The translations under genes were made by a program, and so were the position numbers. A stretch of DNA of 30,952 nucleotides from a virus: the IMG/VR virus record IMGVR_UViG_3300042881_002943, positions 1 through 30,952 of that record. The stretch is one strand, 5' to 3'. The notes under the pieces were generated by a model. The model had not been told where the DNA came from, did not search any database, and was given only the letters and a program-made list of their open reading frames with translations. This document shows positions 23,348-29,440 of the stretch, one piece after another. Every line of letters begins with the position of its first letter. Position 1 is the stretch's first letter.

Positions 23348-23625
23348 GACTTGTTGCCCTTGCTGAACAGTTCGCCGACCGCCTGCTTTACTGCGTCTTG
23401 GCCAGCCGTATTACGCTCGCCTTCGAAGTACTGGTAAAGCTCCTCAGCATCTCGCAACGCGTCCATGCGTTTGTTCCCATCGATTGCGTCCGTCAGCCTG
23501 CTGGTCACCGCATCCATCGACCTCGCAACAGTCGCCGACTTTGATCGTGCCCAGGTCGCCGCGATAACCAGCAGGCCGAGGAAGAGTACAACGCCACCGA
23601 GAATGGTTGTGATGTTTTCAAGCAT
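23344..23625 (-). CDS. Small single-pass membrane protein (93 aa)
   Basis: The N-terminal segment (TTILGGVVLFLGLLVIAATW) spans the membrane once, followed by a soluble helical tail with an amphipathic 'SKSATVARSMDAVTSRL'. GAGGA lies upstream of the ATG. The layout (one membrane segment plus a short cytoplasmic or periplasmic helix) is seen in small phage holin-like and antiholin-like proteins, but no family is named. It starts just after the gene at 23627. Confidence 0.6.
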   Translation of the reverse strand: MLENITTILGGVVLFLGLLVIAATWARSKSATVARSMDAVTSRLTDAIDGNKRMDALRDAEELYQYFEGERNTAGQDAVKQAVGELFSKGNKS

Positions 23626-23626
23626 G

Positions 23627-24004
23627 CTATAACGTCCTCAGGTCAACCGCATCTTCAATATGAAACCAGCCAGGCTCGTCAGCTTGTGCGACAATCGTCG
23701 GGCGAGTAATGCTCATCTGATTCCACCAATCCCAGAGCATCAAAATCAGCTTGATCAGCAGGATGATCGTGGCCACGTCGATCGTGTATTTGATCCCGCT
23801 CATCGTCGCCAATTCTTTTTCCGCTCCGAGCATGTCGCCAGCTTCCACCAATTCAAAGGCGTGGAAGGTCGAGTTCTGCTCGCAACCGAAAACGGATAGC
23901 TGATCAGCCGCCTCCATCCGCCTGGCCACTGGGTCGGTGGTATGGCAGTACGACTTGTAGGCAACGGTCCGGGCGATCAATCGATGAACTAAACTTACTC
24001 GCAT
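23627..24004 (-). CDS. Small membrane protein, unknown (125 aa)
   Basis: ATG at 24004 with AGGAG 7 nt upstream; I reject the longer start upstream. One hydrophobic segment (TIDVATIILLIKLILMLWDW) lies at about 75-95, with a helical N-terminal part (VARRMEAADQLSVFGCEQ) before it. It is the first gene of the membrane-protein cassette (21258-24004). The C-terminal 30 residues are acidic. The family is not recognised. Confidence 0.6.
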   Translation of the reverse strand: MRVSLVHRLIARTVAYKSYCHTTDPVARRMEAADQLSVFGCEQNSTFHAFELVEAGDMLGAEKELATMSGIKYTIDVATIILLIKLILMLWDWWNQMSITRPTIVAQADEPGWFHIEDAVDLRTL

Positions 24005-24044
24005 GATGTTTCTCCTGTCCAAAACTTTATCCGCTGGCTGCTTG

Positions 24045-24281
24045 TTACGCCTTGGCCGTTTCGGTCTCTTTCACTTCCTTCAACAAACTTTCGATTCTGT
24101 TGCGATAATCCGCCAACCAATAATCGATCACTTCTTCCGTCCAGTAGCTTTGCCGACGCAATCGAATCAGCGGCGGCGGTACTAAGCCCTGCTTTAGCCA
24201 CAGCGAAACCTGGTAGCGAGTTACGCCAAGCTTGCTGGCAACCTGCTTCAGCGAAATCAGCGGCGAGCTAGTCAAGGTCAT
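24045..24281 (-). CDS. Excisionase/MerR-like helix-turn-helix protein (78 aa)
   Basis: The core 'SLKQVASKLGVTRYQVSLWL' followed by 'KQGLVPPPLIRLRRQSYWTE' is a winged helix-turn-helix of the excisionase (Xis/HTH_17) or MerR type, which binds DNA in the cytoplasm. It overlaps the upstream gene by 14 nt. GGAGG abuts the ATG at 24281 directly and is 6 nt from an in-frame TTG at 24275, so the TTG may be the true start. No integrase is seen, so a regulatory role (for example early-to-late control) is as likely as excision. Confidence 0.7.
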   Translation of the reverse strand: MTLTSSPLISLKQVASKLGVTRYQVSLWLKQGLVPPPLIRLRRQSYWTEEVIDYWLADYRNRIESLLKEVKETETAKA

Positions 24282-24513
24282 CCTCCGCTAAACTGTTCAG
24301 GTTCCCAATCAACAGCAGTTCTTCGACCCAGACTTGCAAATCCACCGGGTCGGCTCCAGCCTCGACGCAAATATCGTAAAACAGTGGCTCAGCCAACTCC
24401 GCGTAACGTCGGCACTCGAACAGTTCATGGGCAACCTGGAAAAAGATCTTGCCATCGGTAGTCGTTCCGGCAGCCCAAACTTGATAGACAGGCATCGAGC
24501 GTTTGCGGTTCAA
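24268..24513 (-). CDS. Small acidic protein (81 aa), unknown
   Basis: Probably starts at a TTG at 24513 overlapping the preceding TGA (TTGA), with AGGAG 8 nt upstream; the first ATG, at 24495, has no close ribosome binding site. The core 'VAHELFECRRYAELAEPLFY' and 'VDLQVWVEELLLIGNLNSLA' is helical and acidic. The family is not recognised. Its genes flank an SprT-like protein and an HTH protein. Confidence 0.55.
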   Translation of the reverse strand: MNRKRSMPVYQVWAAGTTTDGKIFFQVAHELFECRRYAELAEPLFYDICVEAGADPVDLQVWVEELLLIGNLNSLAEDDLD

Positions 24514-24809
24514 AGGAAGTGCTCCTCGTAAATCCGATAGCACTCGCCTTGATGGTACGCCCAGACTGGATTGTGTTCGACGCCCGTCCGCTCCCACTCC
24601 TCGTAGCTCGGAACATGGGCCCATTCGTGAATCAGCGTATCTATCGCCGCGTCTTCGTTCAGGTCTTTCCTGATCGTGATGCGGAACCGCTGATCTTCAT
24701 CGAGCTGCCAAGTGTGACCAAAGTCAGCTTGCGGCTTGCGTCGCACCTGAACCGTAAACTGCGGATAGGCTTTGCGAAGCTTGCGAATCAAAGCGTAAAA
24801 CCGCTTCAT
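24510..24809 (-). CDS. SprT-like zinc metalloprotein (99 aa)
   Basis: The sequence contains 'DTLIHEWAHVPSYEEW', where His61, Glu62 and His65 form the HExxH-type (HEWAH) zinc motif, and 'GVEHNPVWAYH', where His79 is the likely third ligand. This is the pattern of short SprT-like phage proteins (HEwAH...HgpeW...y). They may be proteases acting on DNA-bound proteins, or structural homologues. It is short (about 100 aa) compared with SprT. The ATG overlaps the metallophosphoesterase stop (ATGA). Confidence 0.75.
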   Translation of the reverse strand: MKRFYALIRKLRKAYPQFTVQVRRKPQADFGHTWQLDEDQRFRITIRKDLNEDAAIDTLIHEWAHVPSYEEWERTGVEHNPVWAYHQGECYRIYEEHFL

Positions 24810-25810
24810 GATGCCCGCACCTTCCAGCCTTCAACGACCCGGTAATTCTCCACCGAGAACTCGCCGTTGTTCGAAACCTCCACGCATGCAAAACCCCAGT
24901 TACTCTTGGCGAAGCGGTTGTATTCTGGGTTTTGAGCACAAAGCATTCCGGTTGACCATACCGCTACTTCGCGGCCGAACATGTCAGGCTCGACGTGCGT
25001 CGATGTTCGATGAGAATGACCAACTAGCACGCTATGAAGCGTCTTGAGGAACGCCCCGCGGGCTGGGTTGACAGGAGCGGCGATTCCCTTCGCCAGTTCG
25101 TGGCCGTGTAGGATCGGCAGCTTGCCGGCCATAATCGGTCGCTGCTCGCCGACGACCTCAACTCCGACCTTCTCGGTCTCGAGAATGACTGGCAATTGGC
25201 AGGCCGGCAGGTCGAAGATTTCCGGAGCACGCTGCCAGATAAACTTGTCCCAACGCTCATCGTGGTTGCCGAGCTTGTAGACAATGCGAGCCTTCGGAAA
25301 GCACTCTCGCAGCCACCGCAAGCCGTCTATGCCGGATTGAACCTCCTCCTTGAACCGTCTGGCCTTCGGGTTCTTGTCCCAACGGGAAACCTGGTAGAAG
25401 TCCAGATAGTCACCGTTGATCACCAGCGTATCGACGCCTCGATTCTGCAAGGCAGCGACCGCGGCTTCCCAGGCCTTGGGCTGGTGGTACGGCACGTGCG
25501 TATCAGACAGCACGCCAACCAGCTTGCATCCATCGAGCAAAAAAGGCAGGAAGGGCTCGGCGAAGCTCGGGGGACAAGAAAGCTTTTGCCCAGCCCTTCC
25601 CAGCCTCCGGGGAGACGTGGCGTGTTTGCGGAACGTTTCGCCGGCATTGCCGCGTACCAGCCGAATCATCCGGCGGGCATTCTCAAGCGACCCGACCGAT
25701 TCGGCATGATCAGCCTTCAGCCGCCGAGCCAGCGACAGGCTCGTAGCTTCCGGGAATCGTCGGCAAAGTTCCTCGGCATAATGCCGAGCTTGTGTCTTTG
25801 GCGGTGGCAA
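24806..25810 (-). CDS. Calcineurin-like metallophosphoesterase (334 aa)
   Basis: Metal-site motifs in order: 'LSDTHVPYH' (Asp103, His105), 'INGDYLDF' (133-137), 'LGNHDERW' (181-185), 'LHGHEL' (235-237) and 'VGHSHRTS' (264-267). These are all of the family's conserved blocks, so it should be an active phosphoesterase, possibly on nucleic acids or nucleotides. The N-terminal 60 residues (FPEATSLSLARRLKADHAES then ARRMIRLVRGNAGETFRKHA) look like an HTH-type region seen in phage versions. No ATG is found; the start could be TTG at 25810 or an upstream CTG nearer a purine-rich GGGAG. Confidence 0.8.
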   Translation of the reverse strand: MPPPKTQARHYAEELCRRFPEATSLSLARRLKADHAESVGSLENARRMIRLVRGNAGETFRKHATSPRRLGRAGQKLSCPPSFAEPFLPFLLDGCKLVGVLSDTHVPYHQPKAWEAAVAALQNRGVDTLVINGDYLDFYQVSRWDKNPKARRFKEEVQSGIDGLRWLRECFPKARIVYKLGNHDERWDKFIWQRAPEIFDLPACQLPVILETEKVGVEVVGEQRPIMAGKLPILHGHELAKGIAAPVNPARGAFLKTLHSVLVGHSHRTSTHVEPDMFGREVAVWSTGMLCAQNPEYNRFAKSNWGFACVEVSNNGEFSVENYRVVEGWKVRAS

Positions 25811-25933
25811 AGCATTGCTGCCCAGTCTGTCCCCGCTCTCCCTTGCGAAGCTAAATCCGTTGCCACAATTGTTTCACCGATTGCGAAGTAGGAAACCCCA
25901 TTTCAGCCGATCTTGGAACAAATTTGGTCAAGC
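25811..25933 (-). other. Gap between initiator and phosphoesterase genes
   Basis: 123 bp that encode no supported protein. A 16-codon frame (MGFPTSQSVKQLWQRI) lies here but has no good ribosome binding site. The stretch may hold leader or regulatory sequence for the phosphoesterase, whose start codon is not ATG. I see no strong promoter or terminator. Confidence 0.4.
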
Positions 25934-26830
25934 TCAACCGAGGACGTCGGCGATCGATACTGCAGCTCCGTTTGCCGTCGGCGGTGGTGGTTCTGGAACG
26001 CATGCTCGAAGCTCGTTCCACTGCTTGCCGTGCTCGTCGCAGAGGTTTCGCATAACCGTCGCTAGGTATTTCTTGGGGTTCTGTACCGATCCGCGAACGG
26101 CGATCCTGTCGCAAGCGTCGTTGACAGTGTCTCGATCGAGGAGGCAACCAACCCAGGCTACCTGCCAGATAAGCTCTCTGGAGAGTGGCCGACGGAGTCG
26201 GGCGAATCGGTTTGCCACTTCCACCACTTGTCCAAAAAACTCATCATCCTCCATCAACCCTTCCATCGAGCTGTCTGGTTGGGTGATGTTAGGTGATGTT
26301 ATGTTCTGTCTGGTTAGGTTAGGTCTGGTTAGGTTGGGTATCCGGGGGATTCCCCCGACGATCTCCTGACACGCCGGGGGATTCCCCCGACGATCCCCCG
26401 ACGCTTCAGGGGATTCCCCCGACGATCCCCCGACGTCAAAAAACTCCCTTTCCCTCTCGGCAATTTCCCTAGCGGAATCCTCGCTAGAGATGATCTCAAG
26501 CCAACCAACATCCGGACGAGAAGCCCATTCCATCAGCCGTTGGAATATGTCTTCGGGAAATCCTGTCACCCTTGCCAGGTGCGATAGCTTGAACGGGACG
26601 CCGCGGGAATTTGCCAGCAGCCCGCGAACAGGGCAGGTAGCAGCGAAGGCGGTAAGTACGCACCAGGCACCGTACATCGACGCGGCTTGGTCCTCAAACT
26701 CTTCGAGAAGCGTATGGTAGCCCGACGAGCTGAAATCGATCGGGAGCGAAACCCAAGCTAGTTTTTTCAGCTTTCTGGATTCGGCCCGCTCAAACGTCTC
26801 AGCCCATTTTGCGATTTTGTAGACTGTCAT
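25934..26830 (-). CDS. Putative replication initiator (298 aa) with origin-like repeats inside the gene
   Basis: The N-terminal domain (1-130) looks like a winged-helix phage replisome-organiser region: 'YGAWCVLTAFAATCPVRGLL', 'FKLSHLARVTGFPEDIFQRL' and 'LMEWASRPDVGWLEI'. Residues 133-185 are low-complexity because they are encoded by repeats (see those entries). The C-terminal domain (about 195-298) is helical, with 'ELIWQVAWVGCLLDRDTVND'. Lambda O has the same plan: DNA-binding N-terminus, linker with iterons, helicase-loader-binding C-terminus. The assignment rests on this plan plus the neighbouring nuclease genes, not on a recognised family motif. The ribosome binding site is weak. Confidence 0.6.
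   Translation of the reverse strand: MTVYKIAKWAETFERAESRKLKKLAWVSLPIDFSSSGYHTLLEEFEDQAASMYGAWCVLTAFAATCPVRGLLANSRGVPFKLSHLARVTGFPEDIFQRLMEWASRPDVGWLEIISSEDSAREIAEREREFFDVGGSSGESPEASGDRRGNPPACQEIVGGIPRIPNLTRPNLTRQNITSPNITQPDSSMEGLMEDDEFFGQVVEVANRFARLRRPLSRELIWQVAWVGCLLDRDTVNDACDRIAVRGSVQNPKKYLATVMRNLCDEHGKQWNELRACVPEPPPPTANGAAVSIADVLG
26276..26335 (-). repeat. Four 15-bp tandem repeats inside the initiator gene
   Basis: On the minus strand, AACCTAACCAGACCT, AACCTAACCAGACAG, AACATAACATCACCT and AACATCACCCAACCA follow one another with a 15-bp period, encoding NLTRP NLTRQ NITSP NITQP. It lies just downstream of the three iterons. Tandem short repeats next to iterons are typical of origin regions. 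The unit is a multiple of 3, so unlike the iterons it is also conserved as protein. Confidence 0.7.
26344..26434 (-). repeat. Three iterons, 32-bp period, likely replication origin
   Basis: GTCGGGGGATCGTCGGGGGA and the following ATCCCC recur three times on the minus strand, starting at 26434, 26402 and 26370 (the third with two differences, AGGAG for GGGGG). The period is 32 bp, so the reading frame rotates: the same DNA encodes GSSGESP, then GDRRGNPP, then EIVGGIP. DNA conservation across all three frames indicates a DNA-level function such as initiator binding. Confidence 0.75.
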
Positions 26831-26879
26831 GACTCTTGTTTTCTAAAAGACTTTTCCCAAAGTGCTGCCAACTGTCGCT

Positions 26880-27500
26880 CTAGCTGATCGCATCGGCTGA
26901 GCACAAATCAAACCGCGTTTCCTCAATAGCCTGCTCGCAGTTTGCGATCCAATCACACGAATGATTCCAGTCGATCGTATAATTGAAATCGACTCCAACA
27001 TGATGGATGTCAACAATGCCGCGATCATTGTTGTAAATGCTTCCGTAATACAGCTCGCAACTAGCTCGACGAGTGAATTCAAAAAACTGATCGTTGTCGA
27101 GTCTTAAAAGCAAGGCCTGGCAACGTTTGGCAAAATTCTCAACATAGGCATTCGTTGGGCGAGACGGCTTGTATTCAATGATGGTGTAGAAAGGTACTGC
27201 TACCATCAATTCGTGAACGAATATTGCATTCATCCTCCATCTGATAAAATCCGGCGTCCATCCATCGATACCAAACCCTTCTGGCTCGTAAAGAAATCCG
27301 CCGCCTACGCATCTAAAACTTTTTTCGACAAAAAATGGCCCTTGGTAAGATGAAAGGCGAGCGGTGTCTTCCGTATCCAACTCAAGCCATCTAGCAAACA
27401 TTGCCTCGCACTTCGATCGATAGCGAATGCCTTTGTATTCCGTAGGCGTTGCTTTATTTGAAGACATATCAATCCCTTTCTTTTGAGTATCGCCAGCCAT
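26880..27500 (-). CDS. PD-(D/E)XK nuclease-like protein (206 aa)
   Basis: ATG at 27500 with AGGAG 8 nt upstream. The core 'YKGIRYRSKCEAMFARWLEL' followed by 'LYEPEGFGIDGWTPDFIRWR' and 'YTIIEYKPSRP' fits phage PD-(D/E)XK endonuclease-like proteins (RSkxEarwa..l, then YEP, PDF, ExK). The candidate catalytic residues are Glu in 'KCEAMF', Asp in 'TPDF' and Glu/Lys in 'IEYK'. A resolvase or nuclease role in replication or recombination is likely. A later in-frame ATG at 27467 is possible. The C-terminus is Cys/Asp-rich, with unknown role. Confidence 0.65.
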   Translation of the reverse strand: MAGDTQKKGIDMSSNKATPTEYKGIRYRSKCEAMFARWLELDTEDTARLSSYQGPFFVEKSFRCVGGGFLYEPEGFGIDGWTPDFIRWRMNAIFVHELMVAVPFYTIIEYKPSRPTNAYVENFAKRCQALLLRLDNDQFFEFTRRASCELYYGSIYNNDRGIVDIHHVGVDFNYTIDWNHSCDWIANCEQAIEETRFDLCSADAIS

Positions 27501-27502
27501 CT

Positions 27503-27895
27503 CTAAAACTCCTCCCCGACCAGAAAGTACAACCATCCGCCGCCGAGCTTTTTCGGTTGCTTTGCCGCGATCCGCCAGACCAGCATCCCGAACTTTTCGG
27601 CAGCCACCCGGATCTTGGCTTTCGCATCATCCTCAGCCAGCAACTTGCTGCCGGTGTGAATCTTGACCTCATGAGCTTCGATCGTCCCATCAGGTAGTTG
27701 AACGATAAAATCCGGCGTATAGCGACACGACCTCGCCAGCTTGAACGTCAGCGGTTCATAGTCCCAAGCCAGCAACTCACCGGCCAAGACTCTCGCTGTG
27801 AGTACGTCAGCATAGGCTCGCTCAGTCGCGTTCATTTCGCCAGGCTGTCGCCGGCCAGTCCGGAACTTTCCTCGGCCCCATCGACCTTTTGACAT
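27503..27895 (-). CDS. DUF1064-like/VRR-type nuclease (130 aa)
   Basis: The ATG at 27895 has AGGAG 8 nt upstream. The pattern 'MNATERAYADVLTARVLAGE', 'AWDYEPLTFKLARSCRYTPD', 'FIVQLPDGTIEAHEVKIH' and 'KIRVAAEKFGMLVWRIAA' closely follows the DUF1064 family (ETaYAehLe..kqaGei..y.yE...lkLa....YtPDF.v...dG..E.HEvKg..), which has a PD-(D/E)XK fold. The likely active residues are Asp in 'PDF', and Glu and Lys in 'HEVK'. It is probably an endonuclease or Holliday junction resolvase-like protein for DNA processing. Confidence 0.8.
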   Translation of the reverse strand: MSKGRWGRGKFRTGRRQPGEMNATERAYADVLTARVLAGELLAWDYEPLTFKLARSCRYTPDFIVQLPDGTIEAHEVKIHTGSKLLAEDDAKAKIRVAAEKFGMLVWRIAAKQPKKLGGGWLYFLVGEEF

Positions 27896-27915
27896 AGATA
27901 GACTCCTTTGTTGCT

Positions 27916-28653
27916 TCAGAAAAGCGTAAACGCATCTTCCTTTGGACATCCATCCCACAAAGATGCCGATTGGAATGATTCGATTCGCTCCGCAATAATC
28001 GCCATCCGCGTCGATGCGTTTGGCGGACAGTACATCCCAAACCGGCTATAGCTCGATGAATTTCGTACCGCATTCGTGCTGTCGGCACTTGCCAAAGGCA
28101 ACGCGGTAAAAACTGCTGGGTCTAACATTCGCAACCCGTGCAGCTTGGTTCGTGGCCTGCCATCATTGCAGACGACTTTCATAGCTTCCGCCATGCGTCG
28201 CCACCAACGGTCGTTACCTACCGTCGCGTAAATGTCGCTTGAACCAATCGCAATGCGAGCCCAATTTGATGCGAGCCAATCAAGCCGATCTAAGCTTTCG
28301 TGCATGTGCCACACTGGAACGCCAATTGTTCCACGCAAGGACCGCTCCCATTCGTCGATTAAATCGTTGTTTTGTCGCTCGTCGCCGTCGATTACATCTG
28401 GAATGATTGCCCAATCAAACGCTGGGTGATGCTTCCAATCATCGACGAATCGATAGTAATTCAACCAGTCAATCGTTTTGCCTTGCTTCCACGCAGAGAA
28501 AGCCCCGTTGTCGATGCAAAACGATTGACACACTTCGGCCGCTGTTCCGATGTCTTCCGGTCGAAAAAACGAAATCAAGGCGTGACGATTCCTGAGGAAT
28601 CTAGCAACATCTTCCCGTGTTGCTCCGCATGGCGTTCCGTGGTAGTGAATCAT
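27916..28653 (-). CDS. TGT/DpdA-like putative 7-deazaguanine transglycosylase (245 aa)
   Basis: The ATG at 28653 overlaps the preceding TGA (ATGA). Motifs 'FCIDNGAFSAWKQG', 'WAIIPDVIDGDERQNN', 'VPVWHMHESLDRL', 'KLHGLRMLDP' and 'LASADSTNAVRN' follow the order of phage DpdA/tRNA-guanine transglycosylase-like TIM barrels. The conserved Asp in IDNGAF and IPDV, His in HGLR and the SADSTN motif are candidate active-site residues. If active, it could exchange G for a 7-deazaguanine in phage DNA, protecting it from restriction. No complete preQ0 synthesis pathway is in the window, so the base would come from the host or a salvage route. Homology is inferred from motif layout. Confidence 0.5.
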   Translation of the reverse strand: MIHYHGTPCGATREDVARFLRNRHALISFFRPEDIGTAAEVCQSFCIDNGAFSAWKQGKTIDWLNYYRFVDDWKHHPAFDWAIIPDVIDGDERQNNDLIDEWERSLRGTIGVPVWHMHESLDRLDWLASNWARIAIGSSDIYATVGNDRWWRRMAEAMKVVCNDGRPRTKLHGLRMLDPAVFTALPLASADSTNAVRNSSSYSRFGMYCPPNASTRMAIIAERIESFQSASLWDGCPKEDAFTLF

Positions 28654-28904
28654 TCGACAACAACCAGCCTTCCATTTTGGCCATGCCGTCCCTTTACAGT
28701 TATCCTGCATTCAATGTTTAGCTTCTTTCGAAGCAGTTCCAAAACCATTTCTTGTGAAATTTGCTGCCCGCGAATCTCTTCGCAGATGGCTTCGATTTTT
28801 TCGCATCTGATGAAGTCTTTTGTTTCGATTTGCACGCTGTAATAATCCCAAACAGGTGCAAACGGACATCGTGCGTGGATCGTTGTTTTGTGCATTGCTT
28901 TCAT
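28650..28904 (-). CDS. Small protein, possibly T-fold-like (84 aa), coupled to the DpdA-like gene
   Basis: The ATG at 28904 has AGGAG upstream (AGGAGTCTAACT before ATG). The core 'CPFAPVWDYYSVQIETKDFI' and 'RGQQISQEMVLELLRKKLNI', then 'GRHGQNGRLVVVE', has an alternating strand-helix layout with a Cys-Pro at the start and a late 'GRHG', faintly like T-fold enzymes (QueD, FolE, QueF). This resemblance is weak and is noted mainly because it overlaps the TGT/DpdA-like gene by ATGA and so may be its functional partner. Confidence 0.45.
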   Translation of the reverse strand: MKAMHKTTIHARCPFAPVWDYYSVQIETKDFIRCEKIEAICEEIRGQQISQEMVLELLRKKLNIECRITVKGRHGQNGRLVVVE

Positions 28905-28941
28905 AGTTAGACTCCTGTATCTCCCAACATTAGCGAGTTGC

Positions 28942-28973
28942 GTTGGTAGCTTCCGCCGTTAGGTTGGTAGCTT
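28942..28973. promoter_or_regulatory. 11-bp direct repeats 21 bp apart
   Basis: GTTGGTAGCTT occurs at 28942-28952 and again at 28963-28973 on the plus strand (AAGCTACCAAC on the minus strand). A 21-bp spacing is two helical turns, so two copies of a protein could bind on the same face of the DNA. They lie 38 bp upstream of the 84-aa gene start and next to the tRNA-like element, so they may control that operon. Confidence 0.45.
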
Positions 28974-28996
28974 GTTTCCTTGATAGACTCCGTAAA

Positions 28997-29100
28997 TGGA
29001 TCGGGCAGGATTCGAACTGGCTTTAAGGGTATCCAATCCTTCTGGGTGTGCGGTCGTCACTGCACTTTTCCCCAGCGTGTTCCCACCACGCCGCCGATCC
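28997..29100 (-). tRNA. tRNA-like element (104 nt), atypical
   Basis: On the minus strand the first 7 nt GGATCGG (29100-29094) pair perfectly with CCGATCC at the 3' end (29004-28998), followed by discriminator A. T-loop sequence GTTCGAATCC sits the expected 12 nt before the 3' acceptor arm. Possible arms in order: GCGTG/CACGC (D-like), TGGG/CCCA enclosing a GTGC/GCAC hairpin instead of a normal 17-nt anticodon arm, AAGG/CCTT (variable-arm-like), and a weak T stem (2 mismatches). No normal 7-nt anticodon loop was found. It may be a degenerate tRNA, an insertion-bearing tRNA or a tRNA mimic. Confidence 0.35.
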
Positions 29101-29113
29101 GTATGTTCTACGC
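29084..29113. repeat. Repeat shared with the right edge
   Basis: CACCACGCCGCCGATCC (29084-29100) is identical to 30919-30935. CGATCCGTATGTTCTACGC (29095-29113) matches 30872-30890 at 18 of 19 positions. The two repeats overlap here at the tRNA-like element's 5' edge, but are separated by a hairpin at the right edge. Confidence 0.7.
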
Positions 29114-29116
29114 ACC

Positions 29117-29398
29117 CTAATAGCCTTGGTGCTCTGGCAACTTTACGTATTCCTCCGCAAGCATCTTGCATTGGCAAATGTCGATTTTGTCGCTCGGATC
29201 TTCCGCGATCATGTCGCGTCGTTCCTGCTCGGCTTCCTGTAGTGTGCGATGCAATGGGCCGTTACCGTGATTCTTGGAGTAGATATTGCAAAACGTCAAC
29301 ATCTTTCCGCATTGGCACTCGACCAACTCGCAACGCCTACAGACTCGGGGCGTAGAACAACGCGATGGACCCAAGCCCTCATCGTTGGTTTCTGACAT
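29117..29398 (-). CDS. Small Cys-rich protein (93 aa), zinc-binding-like
   Basis: ATG at 29398 with AGGAG 8 nt upstream. The product begins MSETNDEGLGPSRC and has many cysteines (RVCRRCELVECQCGKM, LTFCNIY, DICQCKM), suggesting zinc binding. Helices follow (RTLQEAEQERRDMIAED). The family is not recognised. It may be an early or host-interacting protein by position, in a group of small unrecognised genes at the right end. Confidence 0.6.
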   Translation of the reverse strand: MSETNDEGLGPSRCSTPRVCRRCELVECQCGKMLTFCNIYSKNHGNGPLHRTLQEAEQERRDMIAEDPSDKIDICQCKMLAEEYVKLPEHQGY

Positions 29399-29440
29399 TT
29401 TCAAATCTCCTTTCGAACTGGGTTATCCTGTGCGTTCGTC

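Noticed and set aside
24045-24281. Excisionase as proof of lysogeny
   Set aside because: The HTH protein resembles excisionases, but no integrase or clear attachment site is in the window, so I do not claim a temperate lifestyle.
26344-26434. CRISPR array
   Set aside because: Only three units with about 5-bp spacers between near-identical repeats; this is an iteron layout, not repeat-spacer.
28959-29177. 72-aa frame across the tRNA-like element
   Set aside because: Composition is uneven, it starts with TTG inside the upstream gene, lacks a ribosome binding site, and covers the acceptor-stem element.
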